In this document: positions 1-7,968 of the stretch, piece by piece
Numbering within the stretch: the stretch's first letter is position 1
Layout of the letters: each line of letters begins with the position of its first letter
Assembly (NCBI GenBank): GCA_944326585.1
Contig: CALVEN010000002.1
Coordinates: 203,898-267,897, forward strand
DNA length: 64,000 nucleotides
Direction of reading: 5' to 3'
DNA from: Candidatus Gastranaerophilales bacterium
Lineage (GTDB): Bacteria; Cyanobacteriota; Vampirovibrionia; Gastranaerophilales; Gastranaerophilaceae
Program-made: the position numbers and the translations under genes
The notes under the pieces: generated by a model
Databases searched by the model: none
What the model saw: the letters and a program-made list of their open reading frames with translations, nothing else
Told to the model about the DNA's origin: nothing

Positions 1-173
1 CATCACGTGTTCTTCTTGAACAGCCGTTTGTTAAGAACCCTGACATTACAATTCAACAGTTAATTGAAGGCAAATTGACAATCAAGGCATTCACAAGATA
101 CACGCTTGGCGAAGGCTTGGAAAAACGTCAGGACAACTTCGCGGAAGAAGTTATGAACCAGATGAAAGGTTAA
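1..173 (+). CDS. tsf: Elongation factor Ts, C-terminal end (partial)
   Basis: The frame open from base 3 to the TAA at 171-173 encodes the last 56 residues of EF-Ts, the nucleotide exchange factor that recycles EF-Tu in translation. The stretch '[10 protein letters not shown]' followed by '[18 protein letters not shown]' is the characteristic end of the family. The start lies outside the window. A second TAA follows the stop, then a rho-independent terminator. The gene before tsf is usually rpsB, which cannot be checked here. Confidence 0.93.
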   Translation, partial: SRVLLEQPFVKNPDITIQQLIEGKLTIKAFTRYTLGEGLEKRQDNFAEEVMNQMKG

Positions 174-190
174 TAAATTCTAAAATAAAA

Positions 191-218
191 AAGAGGCGGT
201 CAAATGACCGCCTCTTTT
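191..218. terminator. Bidirectional rho-independent terminator
   Basis: A perfect 12-bp inverted repeat (191-202 with 205-216) has a two-base loop. The T-run is longer on the minus strand but is also present on the plus strand. It therefore ends both tsf and the convergent EF-hand gene. Confidence 0.9.
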
Positions 219-230
219 GGTATAAATCTA

Positions 231-686
231 TTACATCGGCGGATACACATCAGTGTGTTCCGTACCTGCAGTATGTGCCTCCGGTTGATAAAGATGCTTA
301 AATTCATCAATATTTGCTTTCTGATCCTCACCGGCATTTCTTCTAAATTTATCCGTAATCTGCGTAATATAATCGGAAATATTCATTCCTTCCGGAAGCT
401 GCTTGCCGTTTGACATGTAGGTTGTCAAAATATAATCAATAAATTCTTGTTCGGTAACATATAAATCCTTGTTTTTATCATATACTTTGAATGCCTCGGT
501 TATAAGTTCTTTTTCCGAAACTTCATGCACTTCACCGGGCTGCGACAAATCTGAATATGGATTTTTTGCAACATTTGCACCAAAAATTGAAAGCGCCTTA
601 CTAGCTCTTAGCACTGCCTCATCTATTTTAGACAAATTTAAAAATGGATTCCATTTAGGTTGATTAGTTCCATCAATGAACGGCAT
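231..686 (-). CDS. EF-hand protein (calcium-binding loop)
   Basis: This 151-residue protein has no signal peptide. Around residue 70 it carries a canonical 12-residue EF-hand loop, DKNKDLYVTEQE, with acidic or polar ligands at positions 1, 3, 5 and 9 and Glu at 12. A second, degenerate acidic loop lies near 'GEDQKANIDEF'. Calcium binding is likely, but the role is unknown. I chose the ATG at 686 rather than the upstream one at 722 because AAAGGAG sits 8-10 bases before it. The N-terminus is polar with several Pro and Asn. The gene is single and convergent with tsf. Confidence 0.8.
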   Translation of the reverse strand: MPFIDGTNQPKWNPFLNLSKIDEAVLRASKALSIFGANVAKNPYSDLSQPGEVHEVSEKELITEAFKVYDKNKDLYVTEQEFIDYILTTYMSNGKQLPEGMNISDYITQITDKFRRNAGEDQKANIDEFKHLYQPEAHTAGTEHTDVYPPM

Positions 687-782
687 AATAAAATCTCCTT
701 TCGTGTTTATACTCTCAAGCACACATTTGCTTATGCATTAATAAACATATTCAGACTCAAATAATTGCTCCATCCAACTTTG

Positions 783-791
783 ATTATATCA
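783..791 (-). promoter_or_regulatory. Extended -10 promoter of the EF-hand gene
   Basis: The minus strand reads TGATATAAT, an extended -10 box (TGnTATAAT). There is no clear -35 box. The predicted 5' leader is about 90 bases long. Confidence 0.5.
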
Positions 792-912
792 TATCATACA
801 GACACCCTGACTGAATTTTTGACATTTTAAATCCATTTTAACATTTCGTTACATAAAACGTATAAGTCAAATTCAACATAAAAAAACCGTGTTCGACAAT
901 ATATTATGGCAG

Positions 913-1752
913 TTAAAGCTTATAACGAATTACGGCATTGGAGCCTTGGGAAGATATAAAAAGTGTGCCGTTTGAAATATACAATCCGTAAGGCTTTAAA
1001 ACGTCTTCAATCAAAACGCTTACCTGCCCAGTTGAAGTTACCTTTAAAACATTATCCGCATTATAATTCGCTATATAAAGATTCCCTGCTTCGTCATTTA
1101 TTATACCGATAGGTCCGTTTAACCTTTTGTCTTTTAAAAAGATAACTCTATTGCCTTCGGGAGTAATTTTGAAAATTATATTATCCGAGAAACCTGCCAC
1201 GAAAAGATTTCCCGATTTGTCGGTCGTAATGCCCGTCGGACTTGGAATATTTTCGTAAACTCCGTTTGTCTGAGGCTGTTTGGGCTGTTCTTTTATGTTA
1301 TTTTCGTATTGAAGCGTTTGTAAATCAGTATTAAGCTCACGTGCAAGTTGATATGCCTTAGGATTTACATAAGTCCCGGCAGGGATAATTGATAGAAATG
1401 ATTTTGCCTTTTCAATTTGTCCGAGTTTTTTGCTTAGTTCCGCTGCTTTATAAACAGAATCATAATCCGTGGGTTTTCTCACAATTATTTGTTTAAAAAC
1501 CGTAAGCGCTGCCTCATCCTGTCCCAAATAATCAAGTATAGAGCCTAAATTATAGTAGGCATCAATATAATCAGGATCAAGCTCTATTGCTTTTCTGAAA
1601 CATTCCATTGATCGGTCATATTGACCGATTTTATAAAAATCAATGCCTTTGTTGTATTGAAGTTTGGCTTCCGTCATGTTGTCTGCGTTTGCATTTGCTG
1701 TTGAAAGCAATAAAACGATTGCCAGAGCTGTTAATATAGTTTTAAATTTCAC
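913..1752 (-). CDS. Secreted TPR + NHL/SMP-30-like beta-propeller protein
   Basis: The 279-residue protein starts with a Sec signal peptide (about residues 1-23, ending ANANA). Tetratricopeptide repeats follow (about 27-135), with typical Y-NLG and A-x-x-x-F-x-x-A patterns. The C-terminal part (about 165-279) consists of repeated 'G(I/L)..d.sGNL(F/Y)(V/I)A' units as in NHL or SMP-30 propellers. It probably acts outside the cytoplasm as a binding or scaffolding protein. Its start overlaps the 3' end of malQ by 11 bases, so translation is probably coupled. No enzymatic residues are evident. Confidence 0.75.
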   Translation of the reverse strand: MKFKTILTALAIVLLLSTANANADNMTEAKLQYNKGIDFYKIGQYDRSMECFRKAIELDPDYIDAYYNLGSILDYLGQDEAALTVFKQIIVRKPTDYDSVYKAAELSKKLGQIEKAKSFLSIIPAGTYVNPKAYQLARELNTDLQTLQYENNIKEQPKQPQTNGVYENIPSPTGITTDKSGNLFVAGFSDNIIFKITPEGNRVIFLKDKRLNGPIGIINDEAGNLYIANYNADNVLKVTSTGQVSVLIEDVLKPYGLYISNGTLFISSQGSNAVIRYKL

Positions 1753-3595
1753 CTAATTCCTCAATAAGTTGTGCGTTTTTATTTGCAAAATCGCTTCCTC
1801 TTGATATTATAGCCTGTTTTAAAATTTCAGGCAAATCTATGGGTGCCAGTTCTTTGAAATTATCCGGCAATCTTAAACTCCAGTTTGCATCACCTGAGGT
1901 GCCCGGTCTGTTATAAACATCTTCAATTTGGAAGAAATCAGTGAAAAATATTTGAATATTTTCAGCCTTTGATGCAAATATTTCAACAAGTTTTGTTTGT
2001 TTTAAAAATTCCGCATCATTTGTAAGACGTGTAATTATATCGTCTTTATTTTGTGCTTCCGCATACAAGTCTTCCACCAGATTTTTGGCATGCAGATAAC
2101 CTTCGTGGGTATGTATCATTGATTTTGCCCACATTGAAATAGGCTGGTTGTCGTGAGTGCCCACCATCGCCCAGCAATTTTCGTCTATGTTACGGCATCT
2201 GTAAGGATGTTTAGGATCTTCCGGCACTACAAATTGAGTTAACCTCATACCCAAAAGTCCGTATTTCTTCAAAACGGCTGCAACCGGATTTGTTAAAGTG
2301 CCTAAATCTTCGCATACAATGGCATCTTTTGTAAGCCCTTCTTCTTCAGCTGCCGCAATTACGATTTTTTCAATCATTGCGCCGTATTCGGATATTTGTT
2401 CATCTGATAAAGTTTTTACGCGTTTTTCTTTATCGGCTTCAAGTGTTGTATCTAAATCTTCCATTTTGGCAATGGCAAATTTCGATAAAAATTCATGTTC
2501 CGGTGAGGAATACAATCTGCCTGCGCCTTCTTCTATTTTCGGTTTACAGCCTGATTTGTATACCCATGGGTCGATTAATCCTACAATGTGGTCAATTCTT
2601 ACCCCGCCAGGATTTTCACGAAACATTTTTTTGTATAAATTTTTCAATAGAACACCGGCTTTGCCAAGGGAACCGTCTTCTTTGTACATTTTTTCAGGAT
2701 CCAGAACAGGAAATCCCCATGCTTGTCCGTCTTTTGAGAAATAATCCGGCGGGCAGCCAAGCATCCAGCCGGGTAAAAAATATGCCTGATAAGCCCAGCT
2801 GTCACGGTCGGAAAATGCAACCTGACGGTCTGCTATCATTTTTATCCCTTTTGATTTTGCATAATCTCTTGTTTCGGTGTTTTGCTTGCGTAATACAAAT
2901 TGAATAAATTTATATTTATCAATATCATAAGCGTATTTTTTTGAAATTTCGACCAGACGTCTGCCATGCTCTAATCTTTCCTCAATAGTATCGGGAGCAA
3001 ATAATTTTTTGTCGATTTCGGATTGCCATAAAGGCCAGTAATCATTCTGGTGTTCAATGCTTAATGCTTCATAAATACTGTCACGATCAAGCCAGCGGTT
3101 ATTTATGCGTTTGTAGTCCTCAAATTCTTTATGCAATTTTGAATCAGTCAAATCAAGAAAATTTCTGTATGCTTCATTTAATGCGTCTGAATATCTTTTG
3201 AAAGCATATGAATAAGCTGTTTTATTGTCATTTTTTTGAGGGTTGTGATTTACTATATTATTAAATGTTTCACGGGACAAGATGTTATGCCACGCCGCTG
3301 TTGTTAATTCTTTTAAATCAACAAAAAGAGGGTTTGTAGAAAAAATAGTTCCCGTATAGGGTGAAGAATCGCAGCTTTTTGTTTTGCCTGCAGGTCCCAG
3401 CTGGATTGCGTTGAATATACCTGATGCATAATCAATAAGCTCTTTGCCGCCTTTTGTGTTCATAGAACCAAAACCGGTATTTTCTCCATCTGCAGACGGA
3501 AAACTGCCGCCGTGAATGATAAGTGCAAAATTTTTTTTGCCGAGTACTTCCAATGCCTGCCGGATAACTTTTACTGCTTTTTCGTCAAAACTCAT
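1742..3595 (-). CDS. malQ: 4-alpha-glucanotransferase (amylomaltase, GH77)
   Basis: MalQ transfers maltosyl and longer glucan chains between alpha-1,4-glucans in cytoplasmic glycogen or maltodextrin metabolism. The 617-residue product carries the three GH77 signature regions: 'GVRIDHIVGL' (nucleophile Asp near residue 333), 'CEDLGT' (acid/base Glu near 428) and 'GTHDN' (near 483). It is longer than the roughly 500-residue plant-type enzymes. I chose the ATG at 3595 over the one at 3607 because GAGGG lies five bases before it. No other glycogen genes are adjacent; the only partner is the overlapping TPR/NHL gene downstream. Confidence 0.92.
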   Translation of the reverse strand: MSFDEKAVKVIRQALEVLGKKNFALIIHGGSFPSADGENTGFGSMNTKGGKELIDYASGIFNAIQLGPAGKTKSCDSSPYTGTIFSTNPLFVDLKELTTAAWHNILSRETFNNIVNHNPQKNDNKTAYSYAFKRYSDALNEAYRNFLDLTDSKLHKEFEDYKRINNRWLDRDSIYEALSIEHQNDYWPLWQSEIDKKLFAPDTIEERLEHGRRLVEISKKYAYDIDKYKFIQFVLRKQNTETRDYAKSKGIKMIADRQVAFSDRDSWAYQAYFLPGWMLGCPPDYFSKDGQAWGFPVLDPEKMYKEDGSLGKAGVLLKNLYKKMFRENPGGVRIDHIVGLIDPWVYKSGCKPKIEEGAGRLYSSPEHEFLSKFAIAKMEDLDTTLEADKEKRVKTLSDEQISEYGAMIEKIVIAAAEEEGLTKDAIVCEDLGTLTNPVAAVLKKYGLLGMRLTQFVVPEDPKHPYRCRNIDENCWAMVGTHDNQPISMWAKSMIHTHEGYLHAKNLVEDLYAEAQNKDDIITRLTNDAEFLKQTKLVEIFASKAENIQIFFTDFFQIEDVYNRPGTSGDANWSLRLPDNFKELAPIDLPEILKQAIISRGSDFANKNAQLIEELGEI

Positions 3596-3623
3596 ATAAG
3601 CCCTCATTTATTGTGTTGAAATC

Positions 3624-3696
<73 letters not shown>

Positions 3697-3745
3697 AAAT
3701 TTTCAATGCTATATTACGTTTTTATTATATCAGAATGATTTTTTT

Positions 3746-3774
3746 TTGACAATAATAAAAATTTATAACATAAT
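3746..3774 (+). promoter_or_regulatory. Promoter for a leaderless GNAT transcript
   Basis: TTGACA (3746-3751), a 17-base spacer and CATAAT (3769-3774). The -10 box ends 8 bases before the ATG at 3782 and there is no Shine-Dalgarno site, so the transcript should start at or next to the start codon. Confidence 0.7.
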
Positions 3775-3781
3775 ATTTTTC

Positions 3782-4336
3782 ATGAAAGATCTAAAACTGG
3801 AAAAGGTTAATATTTATGATTTTAGCAATATCTATGATGATATGCTGCAGCAATTTCCGCCAGGCGAGCTGAAATCTTATGAGGCTTTCAAAAAACTTTT
3901 ATCTGACGGCATTTTAAAATGTTACAAGGCTGTTGATAATACGGATGAAGTCGGTTACGTTATTTATACCGAACTCAAAAACGGTGATAAATGGCTTGAA
4001 TATATTGCTATAAAAAAAGAATTTCAATCAAAAGGTTACGGCAGAAAAATTTTGGCATTGTTAAATAATTGTTATATGGAAGTTGAAAAACCGGATGAAA
4101 AATTACCCGATACATTAAGAAGAATTAAATTTTATACCTCTTTGGGCGCGAAAAGATTGGATGTTAATTATATTTATCCTAATAATACGGGCGGTTTGCC
4201 TATGGATTTGTATTATTTGGGTGATTCTACGCCGAGTAAGGCTGGTGTTATGGATACTATATCTGAAATTTTTACAGGATTGCATAGCGATGTAAAAAAT
4301 ATTGATAAAATATTTAACAAAATAAGTATGGTCTAA
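3782..4336 (+). CDS. GNAT-family N-acetyltransferase
   Basis: The 184-residue protein contains the acetyl-CoA binding motif A of GNAT enzymes, 'KKEFQSKGYGRKILALL' (about residues 78-94), preceded by the usual beta-strand 'WLEYIAI'. The substrate cannot be told. The ATG at 3746 is rejected because it lies within the promoter; the ATG at 3782 sits at the predicted transcription start. The next gene follows after 34 bases with its own promoter, so this is probably a single-gene unit. Confidence 0.82.
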   Translation: MKDLKLEKVNIYDFSNIYDDMLQQFPPGELKSYEAFKKLLSDGILKCYKAVDNTDEVGYVIYTELKNGDKWLEYIAIKKEFQSKGYGRKILALLNNCYMEVEKPDEKLPDTLRRIKFYTSLGAKRLDVNYIYPNNTGGLPMDLYYLGDSTPSKAGVMDTISEIFTGLHSDVKNIDKIFNKISMV

Positions 4337-4364
4337 TTGCGCAAAGTATTTTTTCATGTAGAAT
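4337..4364 (+). promoter_or_regulatory. Promoter for the leaderless nucleotidyltransferase gene
   Basis: TTGCGC (4337-4342), a 16-base spacer and TAGAAT (4359-4364). The -10 box ends 7 bases before the ATG at 4371 and no Shine-Dalgarno site is visible. Confidence 0.6.
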
Positions 4365-4370
4365 TTAAGA

Positions 4371-5372
4371 ATGGAAAACATGAATTTAAAAGCCATGGTT
4401 ATGTCTGCGGGAATGGGCTCAAGATTGGAACCTTTAACATTACAGGTGCCAAAACCTCTTGTGACGGTTGCTAACAGAGCTATCATGGATATTTTATTTG
4501 AGAATCTTGTGAGTATCGGAATAAAGGATGTTATTTGCAATACTTATTATCTTGCCGATCAAATAATTAACAGGTATAAGTCAAACAATATAGGGCTGAA
4601 TTTTAATTATATAAAAGAAGATACGTTATCCGGAACGGCCGGCGGATTGAAAAAATGCCAGTTTTTCTTTAAAGAAGGTGAAGATTTTGTGGTATTATCC
4701 GCTGATGGCTTAAGTAACGCAGACATTTTGCAAGGAATTGAAATCCATAAAAAATCCGGTGCTATTGCCACAATCGGTGTTAAAAGAGTTAAACCTGAAG
4801 AGGTTTCACATTTTGGTGTGGTGGTAACTGATGAGGACGGCTTCATTGTGGAATTTCAGGAGAAACCTCCGATAACTGAGGCAAAAAGCGATTGTATTAA
4901 TACGGGAATTTATATTTTTAATTATAAAATTTTTGATTATATACCTGAGAATACTTTCTATGATTTTGCCAAGAATGTTTTTCCGAAACTTTTGTTGGAA
5001 AGACAAATCAATACATTTGTAATTAATGATTATTGGAGTGACGTAGGAACCCTTGCACAATACAAATTATCGGCATGGGATGTTTTTGACGGCAATTGTC
5101 ATTTTACTCATGATGAAATAATAAAAACCGCGAAAGGCGAATATATTTCCGGCTCTGTAATCCCTGATGATACTGAATTATCCGGCAGGTCTGTTATCGG
5201 TAAAAATTGTGACATAGGCAAAAATGTAATAATAGAAAACAGTATTTTGTGGGACAATATTAAAATTGCCGATAATGTTAAAATAAAAAATTGTATAATC
5301 GCAAGCGATGAAATAGTTACTGATAATATTGAAAATACGGTTATAGGACATAGTAAAGCCATTTCGGTATAA
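4371..5372 (+). CDS. Sugar-1-phosphate nucleotidyltransferase with hexapeptide tail
   Basis: This 333-residue enzyme begins with the nucleotide-binding signature 'SAGMGSRLEPLT..VPKPL' (about residues 12-29). It continues with an NTP_transferase fold and ends in left-handed beta-helix hexapeptide repeats ('VIGKNCDIGKNVIIENSILWDN', about 270-330). Such enzymes join a sugar 1-phosphate and an NTP to give a nucleotide sugar; mannose-1-P guanylyltransferase or glucose-1-P thymidylyl-/uridylyltransferase fit best. Which sugar and nucleotide are used cannot be read from sequence. An in-frame ATG at 4380 is a possible alternative start. Confidence 0.82.
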   Translation: MENMNLKAMVMSAGMGSRLEPLTLQVPKPLVTVANRAIMDILFENLVSIGIKDVICNTYYLADQIINRYKSNNIGLNFNYIKEDTLSGTAGGLKKCQFFFKEGEDFVVLSADGLSNADILQGIEIHKKSGAIATIGVKRVKPEEVSHFGVVVTDEDGFIVEFQEKPPITEAKSDCINTGIYIFNYKIFDYIPENTFYDFAKNVFPKLLLERQINTFVINDYWSDVGTLAQYKLSAWDVFDGNCHFTHDEIIKTAKGEYISGSVIPDDTELSGRSVIGKNCDIGKNVIIENSILWDNIKIADNVKIKNCIIASDEIVTDNIENTVIGHSKAISV

Positions 5373-5429
5373 GTTTTTGCTCTTGACTTTACATAATATT
5401 AATGTTAATTTAGTTATCGCGAGGTTGGC

Positions 5430-5444
5430 TTGACATATTGTCAA
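5430..5444. promoter_or_regulatory. Perfect palindrome TTGACATATTGTCAA
   Basis: A 15-base inverted repeat (TTGACA-tat-TGTCAA) lies between the nucleotidyltransferase gene and the hairpin cluster. It could be an operator overlapping a -35 element. The half-site recurs in the nested palindrome at 8962-8998. Confidence 0.35.
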
Positions 5445-5513
5445 AGAAAACTACAGCAAACAATCATGACAATAAAATATTAACAAAGCTTTAATGTTAA
5501 AGTTTTTTGCTAA

Positions 5514-5638
5514 GCTTTTTTACAAAAAAGCGTTGTGGCACTCTGCCGACGAAGAAGATTAAGTATCTTCTGAGGAGAGGGAAGGTAGCGCAGCTACCGC
5601 AAGCCAAAAAAAATTAAATAACGGTTGACCAGCAACCT
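5514..5638 (+). ncRNA. Four-hairpin region, possible structured RNA
   Basis: Four consecutive hairpins occur in 125 bases: 5514-5531 (GC plus T6/A6 arms), 5553-5571 (AGAAGAT / ATCTTCT, 5-base loop), 5584-5598 (GGTAGC-gca-GCTACC) and 5623-5637 (GGTTG / CAACC). They end 9 bases before tRNA-Met. The region has no credible ORF. It may be a small RNA, a tRNA leader or a genomic repeat; I do not recognise a known family. Confidence 0.35.
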
Positions 5639-5646
5639 TAAAATCT

Positions 5647-5718
5647 GGGCCTGTGGCGCAGCGGTAGCGCAGAGGACTCATAATCCTTTGGTCGTGGGTT
5701 CGAATCCCTCCGGGCCCA
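5647..5718 (+). tRNA. tRNA-Met(CAT), elongator type (or tRNA-Ile2)
   Basis: The cloverleaf has acceptor GGGCCTG/CGGGCCC and anticodon loop CTCATAA, giving anticodon CAT. The anticodon stem AGGA/TCCT lacks the three G-C pairs of an initiator tRNA. One T-T mismatch lies in the T-stem. CCA is not encoded and a short T-run follows. With a CAT anticodon, a lysidine-modified tRNA-Ile2 cannot be excluded. Confidence 0.9.
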
Positions 5719-5874
5719 GTTTTTTCGTGAAATTTTATCAGTATACCTGCGCCTCGCATTAAATGGCAACGCGCTCAACATCATCGAAAACTCAACGTAA
5801 TAAAAAGTATCTAAAATTTAATTTTAAAATTTTTAAGAATTAGCAAATTTTAAATTTTTAGGTTTTATACTGAT

Positions 5875-7608
5875 ATGCGGGTACAAAGTACGACATCGGA
5901 TTTTATAACCTTTAGAGCAATCAGTTTGAACGAACGTGAAAAAGCTAAATCGGATAAATTAATATCCGAGCTTAATACTGCAAGAAATAAAGAACAGGTA
6001 AAATCGAACTTGCTTAAAGTATTTGATAAACATATTCAAAATGAAGCAACACAAAAAGCAGGAGGACTGTATTACAGAGAAGATGTATTACAAAAAATGT
6101 ATCTGGAATTTTTAGAGATAATTGAAAGCGGGAAACAATTTACAACCGAAACGCTGATTAATGTATTAAATACAATGAAACCGGATAAAAATGAGATAAA
6201 AGAAGTCCATCAGTTTGGTCGATCATCACTTAATGAAAGAATTCGAAATGACAGCAAACAAACTATAGAGGACAAAATAACCTATGATAAACTTCCTGTT
6301 TATCTAAGACCGGCGACAGATAAAGAAAGAGAAAAATATCTTAAAAAAATAGAAGAGCTTGTAGATAAAGCAGAATTAACAGAACGAGAGAAAAAATTTT
6401 TGAAAGAAAAAATCAGCGGAAAAACATTCAAGCAAATAGCAAAAGAATATGACCGGGGTGAAACCTTAACCCAGCGCATAGTCCACAACGCTATAGCCAA
6501 AATCCAAGATAAAAGCGGGGTATTACCCGAAATGTATAATGATTTTGCAGAAGCATTAATTTCAAAATATGAATTGAATATTCCAAAAGATGATATAAAA
6601 AAAGTTCTTCTTAATAATACCCACCTCTTGGCATATCCGCAAGATACCCTGTTGCAAAATACAGATGAGATTGCCAAATTACTTGTAATAGACACAAAAT
6701 CTTGTGCTAAGATTGCAATAAAACGTCCTCAATTATTCTATACAAAACCGGAAACTTTAAAAAATACTATTACCAAAACAGCAATGCTGCTCGGAATTGA
6801 CATAAAGGCCTATACAAAGGCAGGATTAAGACGCCCTACAATATTTACTCAAAAGCCGGAAACTATAGTTAAAAATATAAAAGAAGCCTCGATGTTATTT
6901 AAAATTGAACCCGAAATTTATACCTATGCCGCCTTAAGACAACCAATATTATTTGCCCAAAAGCCTCAGACAGCATTGAAAAATATAACCAGAACATCTA
7001 TGTTGCTCAAAATAGAACCGATGAATTTTATAAATGCAGCATTAAAAACCCCTCAATTATTTAGTCAAAAACCTGAGACCATAGCCAAAAATATTATTGA
7101 AGGAGCAAAACTACTTAATATAGAGCCTGAGATATATACAAAGGCTGCCTTAAGACAACCTCCAATATTTGTTTTAAAACCGACAACTATAGCGGAAAGC
7201 ATAAAAAGAACTGCAAATCTGCTTGAAATAGAACCAAAAAATTTTATAAAAACAGCACTAAAATATCCTCAATTATTTTGTCTAAAACCGGAAAGCATAG
7301 TTAAAAAAGTACGAATTATTCAATATTATAACAAAATTCAAAATAAAAATTTTAATAAAATTACGACATCTCTTCAGGCAGACAGCTACTTATATGAAAA
7401 AATTTTAACTTATTTAGTCAAAAAAGCAGACGGATTAAGAAGTATAATAAACAGAAAGGAATTTAGAGAATATTTACGAAAAAACAACAAAACATATCAT
7501 CTTGAAATTCCGGATAATGAATTGGCTAAAGAATTTATCCGATTTGCGGAAGAATTTGCGAAAAAAAACTTAGGGAAACAGATTTTTTATTTTAAAATAA
7601 AAAAATAA
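5875..7608 (+). CDS. HTH protein with tandem mTERF-like helical repeats
   Basis: The 577-residue protein has three parts. The N-terminus starts 'MRVQSTTSDFITFRA'. Residues about 166-214 resemble a sigma-70 region 4 or LuxR helix-turn-helix ('ELTEREKKFLKEKISGKTFKQIAKEY'). Residues about 245-480 hold a tandem array in which a 'P-x-(L/I)-F' motif recurs at prolines 285, 321, 357, 393, 429 and 465, exactly 36 residues apart, with a diverged first unit at 255. The unit pattern (P-x-l-F, K-P-E-T-I, then L-L-x-I-E/D) resembles mTERF helical repeats known from mitochondria and chloroplasts. Nucleic-acid binding is inferred. The start is uncertain: TATACT lies 4 bases before the ATG and no good Shine-Dalgarno site is present. 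Confidence 0.6.
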   Translation: MRVQSTTSDFITFRAISLNEREKAKSDKLISELNTARNKEQVKSNLLKVFDKHIQNEATQKAGGLYYREDVLQKMYLEFLEIIESGKQFTTETLINVLNTMKPDKNEIKEVHQFGRSSLNERIRNDSKQTIEDKITYDKLPVYLRPATDKEREKYLKKIEELVDKAELTEREKKFLKEKISGKTFKQIAKEYDRGETLTQRIVHNAIAKIQDKSGVLPEMYNDFAEALISKYELNIPKDDIKKVLLNNTHLLAYPQDTLLQNTDEIAKLLVIDTKSCAKIAIKRPQLFYTKPETLKNTITKTAMLLGIDIKAYTKAGLRRPTIFTQKPETIVKNIKEASMLFKIEPEIYTYAALRQPILFAQKPQTALKNITRTSMLLKIEPMNFINAALKTPQLFSQKPETIAKNIIEGAKLLNIEPEIYTKAALRQPPIFVLKPTTIAESIKRTANLLEIEPKNFIKTALKYPQLFCLKPESIVKKVRIIQYYNKIQNKNFNKITTSLQADSYLYEKILTYLVKKADGLRSIINRKEFREYLRKNNKTYHLEIPDNELAKEFIRFAEEFAKKNLGKQIFYFKIKK

Positions 7609-7652
7609 AATTCTATTTGCAAAAAAATCAGGTGTACATTGCTAAATTTATT

Positions 7653-7958
7653 TTATAAATTTTTTTGTTTATTTAATCTGTTTATTTTTATTTCACGAAT
7701 CATTTGTTTTAGTTCATCTATGCGCGCTTCAAGCATATAAATTTTGTTATAATAATAATTACTTTCAGATACAGATAGGTGTTTACCGCCAAACATTCTA
7801 TTCAGACTGTAAATTTCTATTTCCGTATTGTTAATATTTTCTTGCAGCACGGCAATTTTGGCAGTCTCTTCGTTTGTCAGCTTTAATATAGGACCTTTGT
7901 ACTTTTTTAGAGGAATCATACCATTGAATGCAATTTGATTTGAAAACATTATATTCAT
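7653..7958 (-). CDS. Small coiled-coil protein with FxG N-terminus
   Basis: This 101-residue protein of unknown function starts 'MNIMFSNQIAFNGMIPLK', a lineage-type N-terminal tail. Two alpha-helical segments follow (about 28-50 and 65-97), rich in Glu, Lys, Ile and Leu with heptad-like spacing, so a helical hairpin or coiled coil is likely. It lies 10 bases after the HExxH membrane protein; the stop codon of that gene contributes to the TAAGGT ribosome binding site. The two are probably co-translated. Confidence 0.6.
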   Translation of the reverse strand: MNIMFSNQIAFNGMIPLKKYKGPILKLTNEETAKIAVLQENINNTEIEIYSLNRMFGGKHLSVSESNYYYNKIYMLEARIDELKQMIREIKINRLNKQKNL

Positions 7959-7968
7959 AAAATTTACC

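Noticed and set aside
5559..5759. 66-residue minus-strand frame containing 'GIRTHDQRIMSPLRYR'
   Set aside because: It is the antisense translation of tRNA-Met(CAT), a well-known spurious protein.
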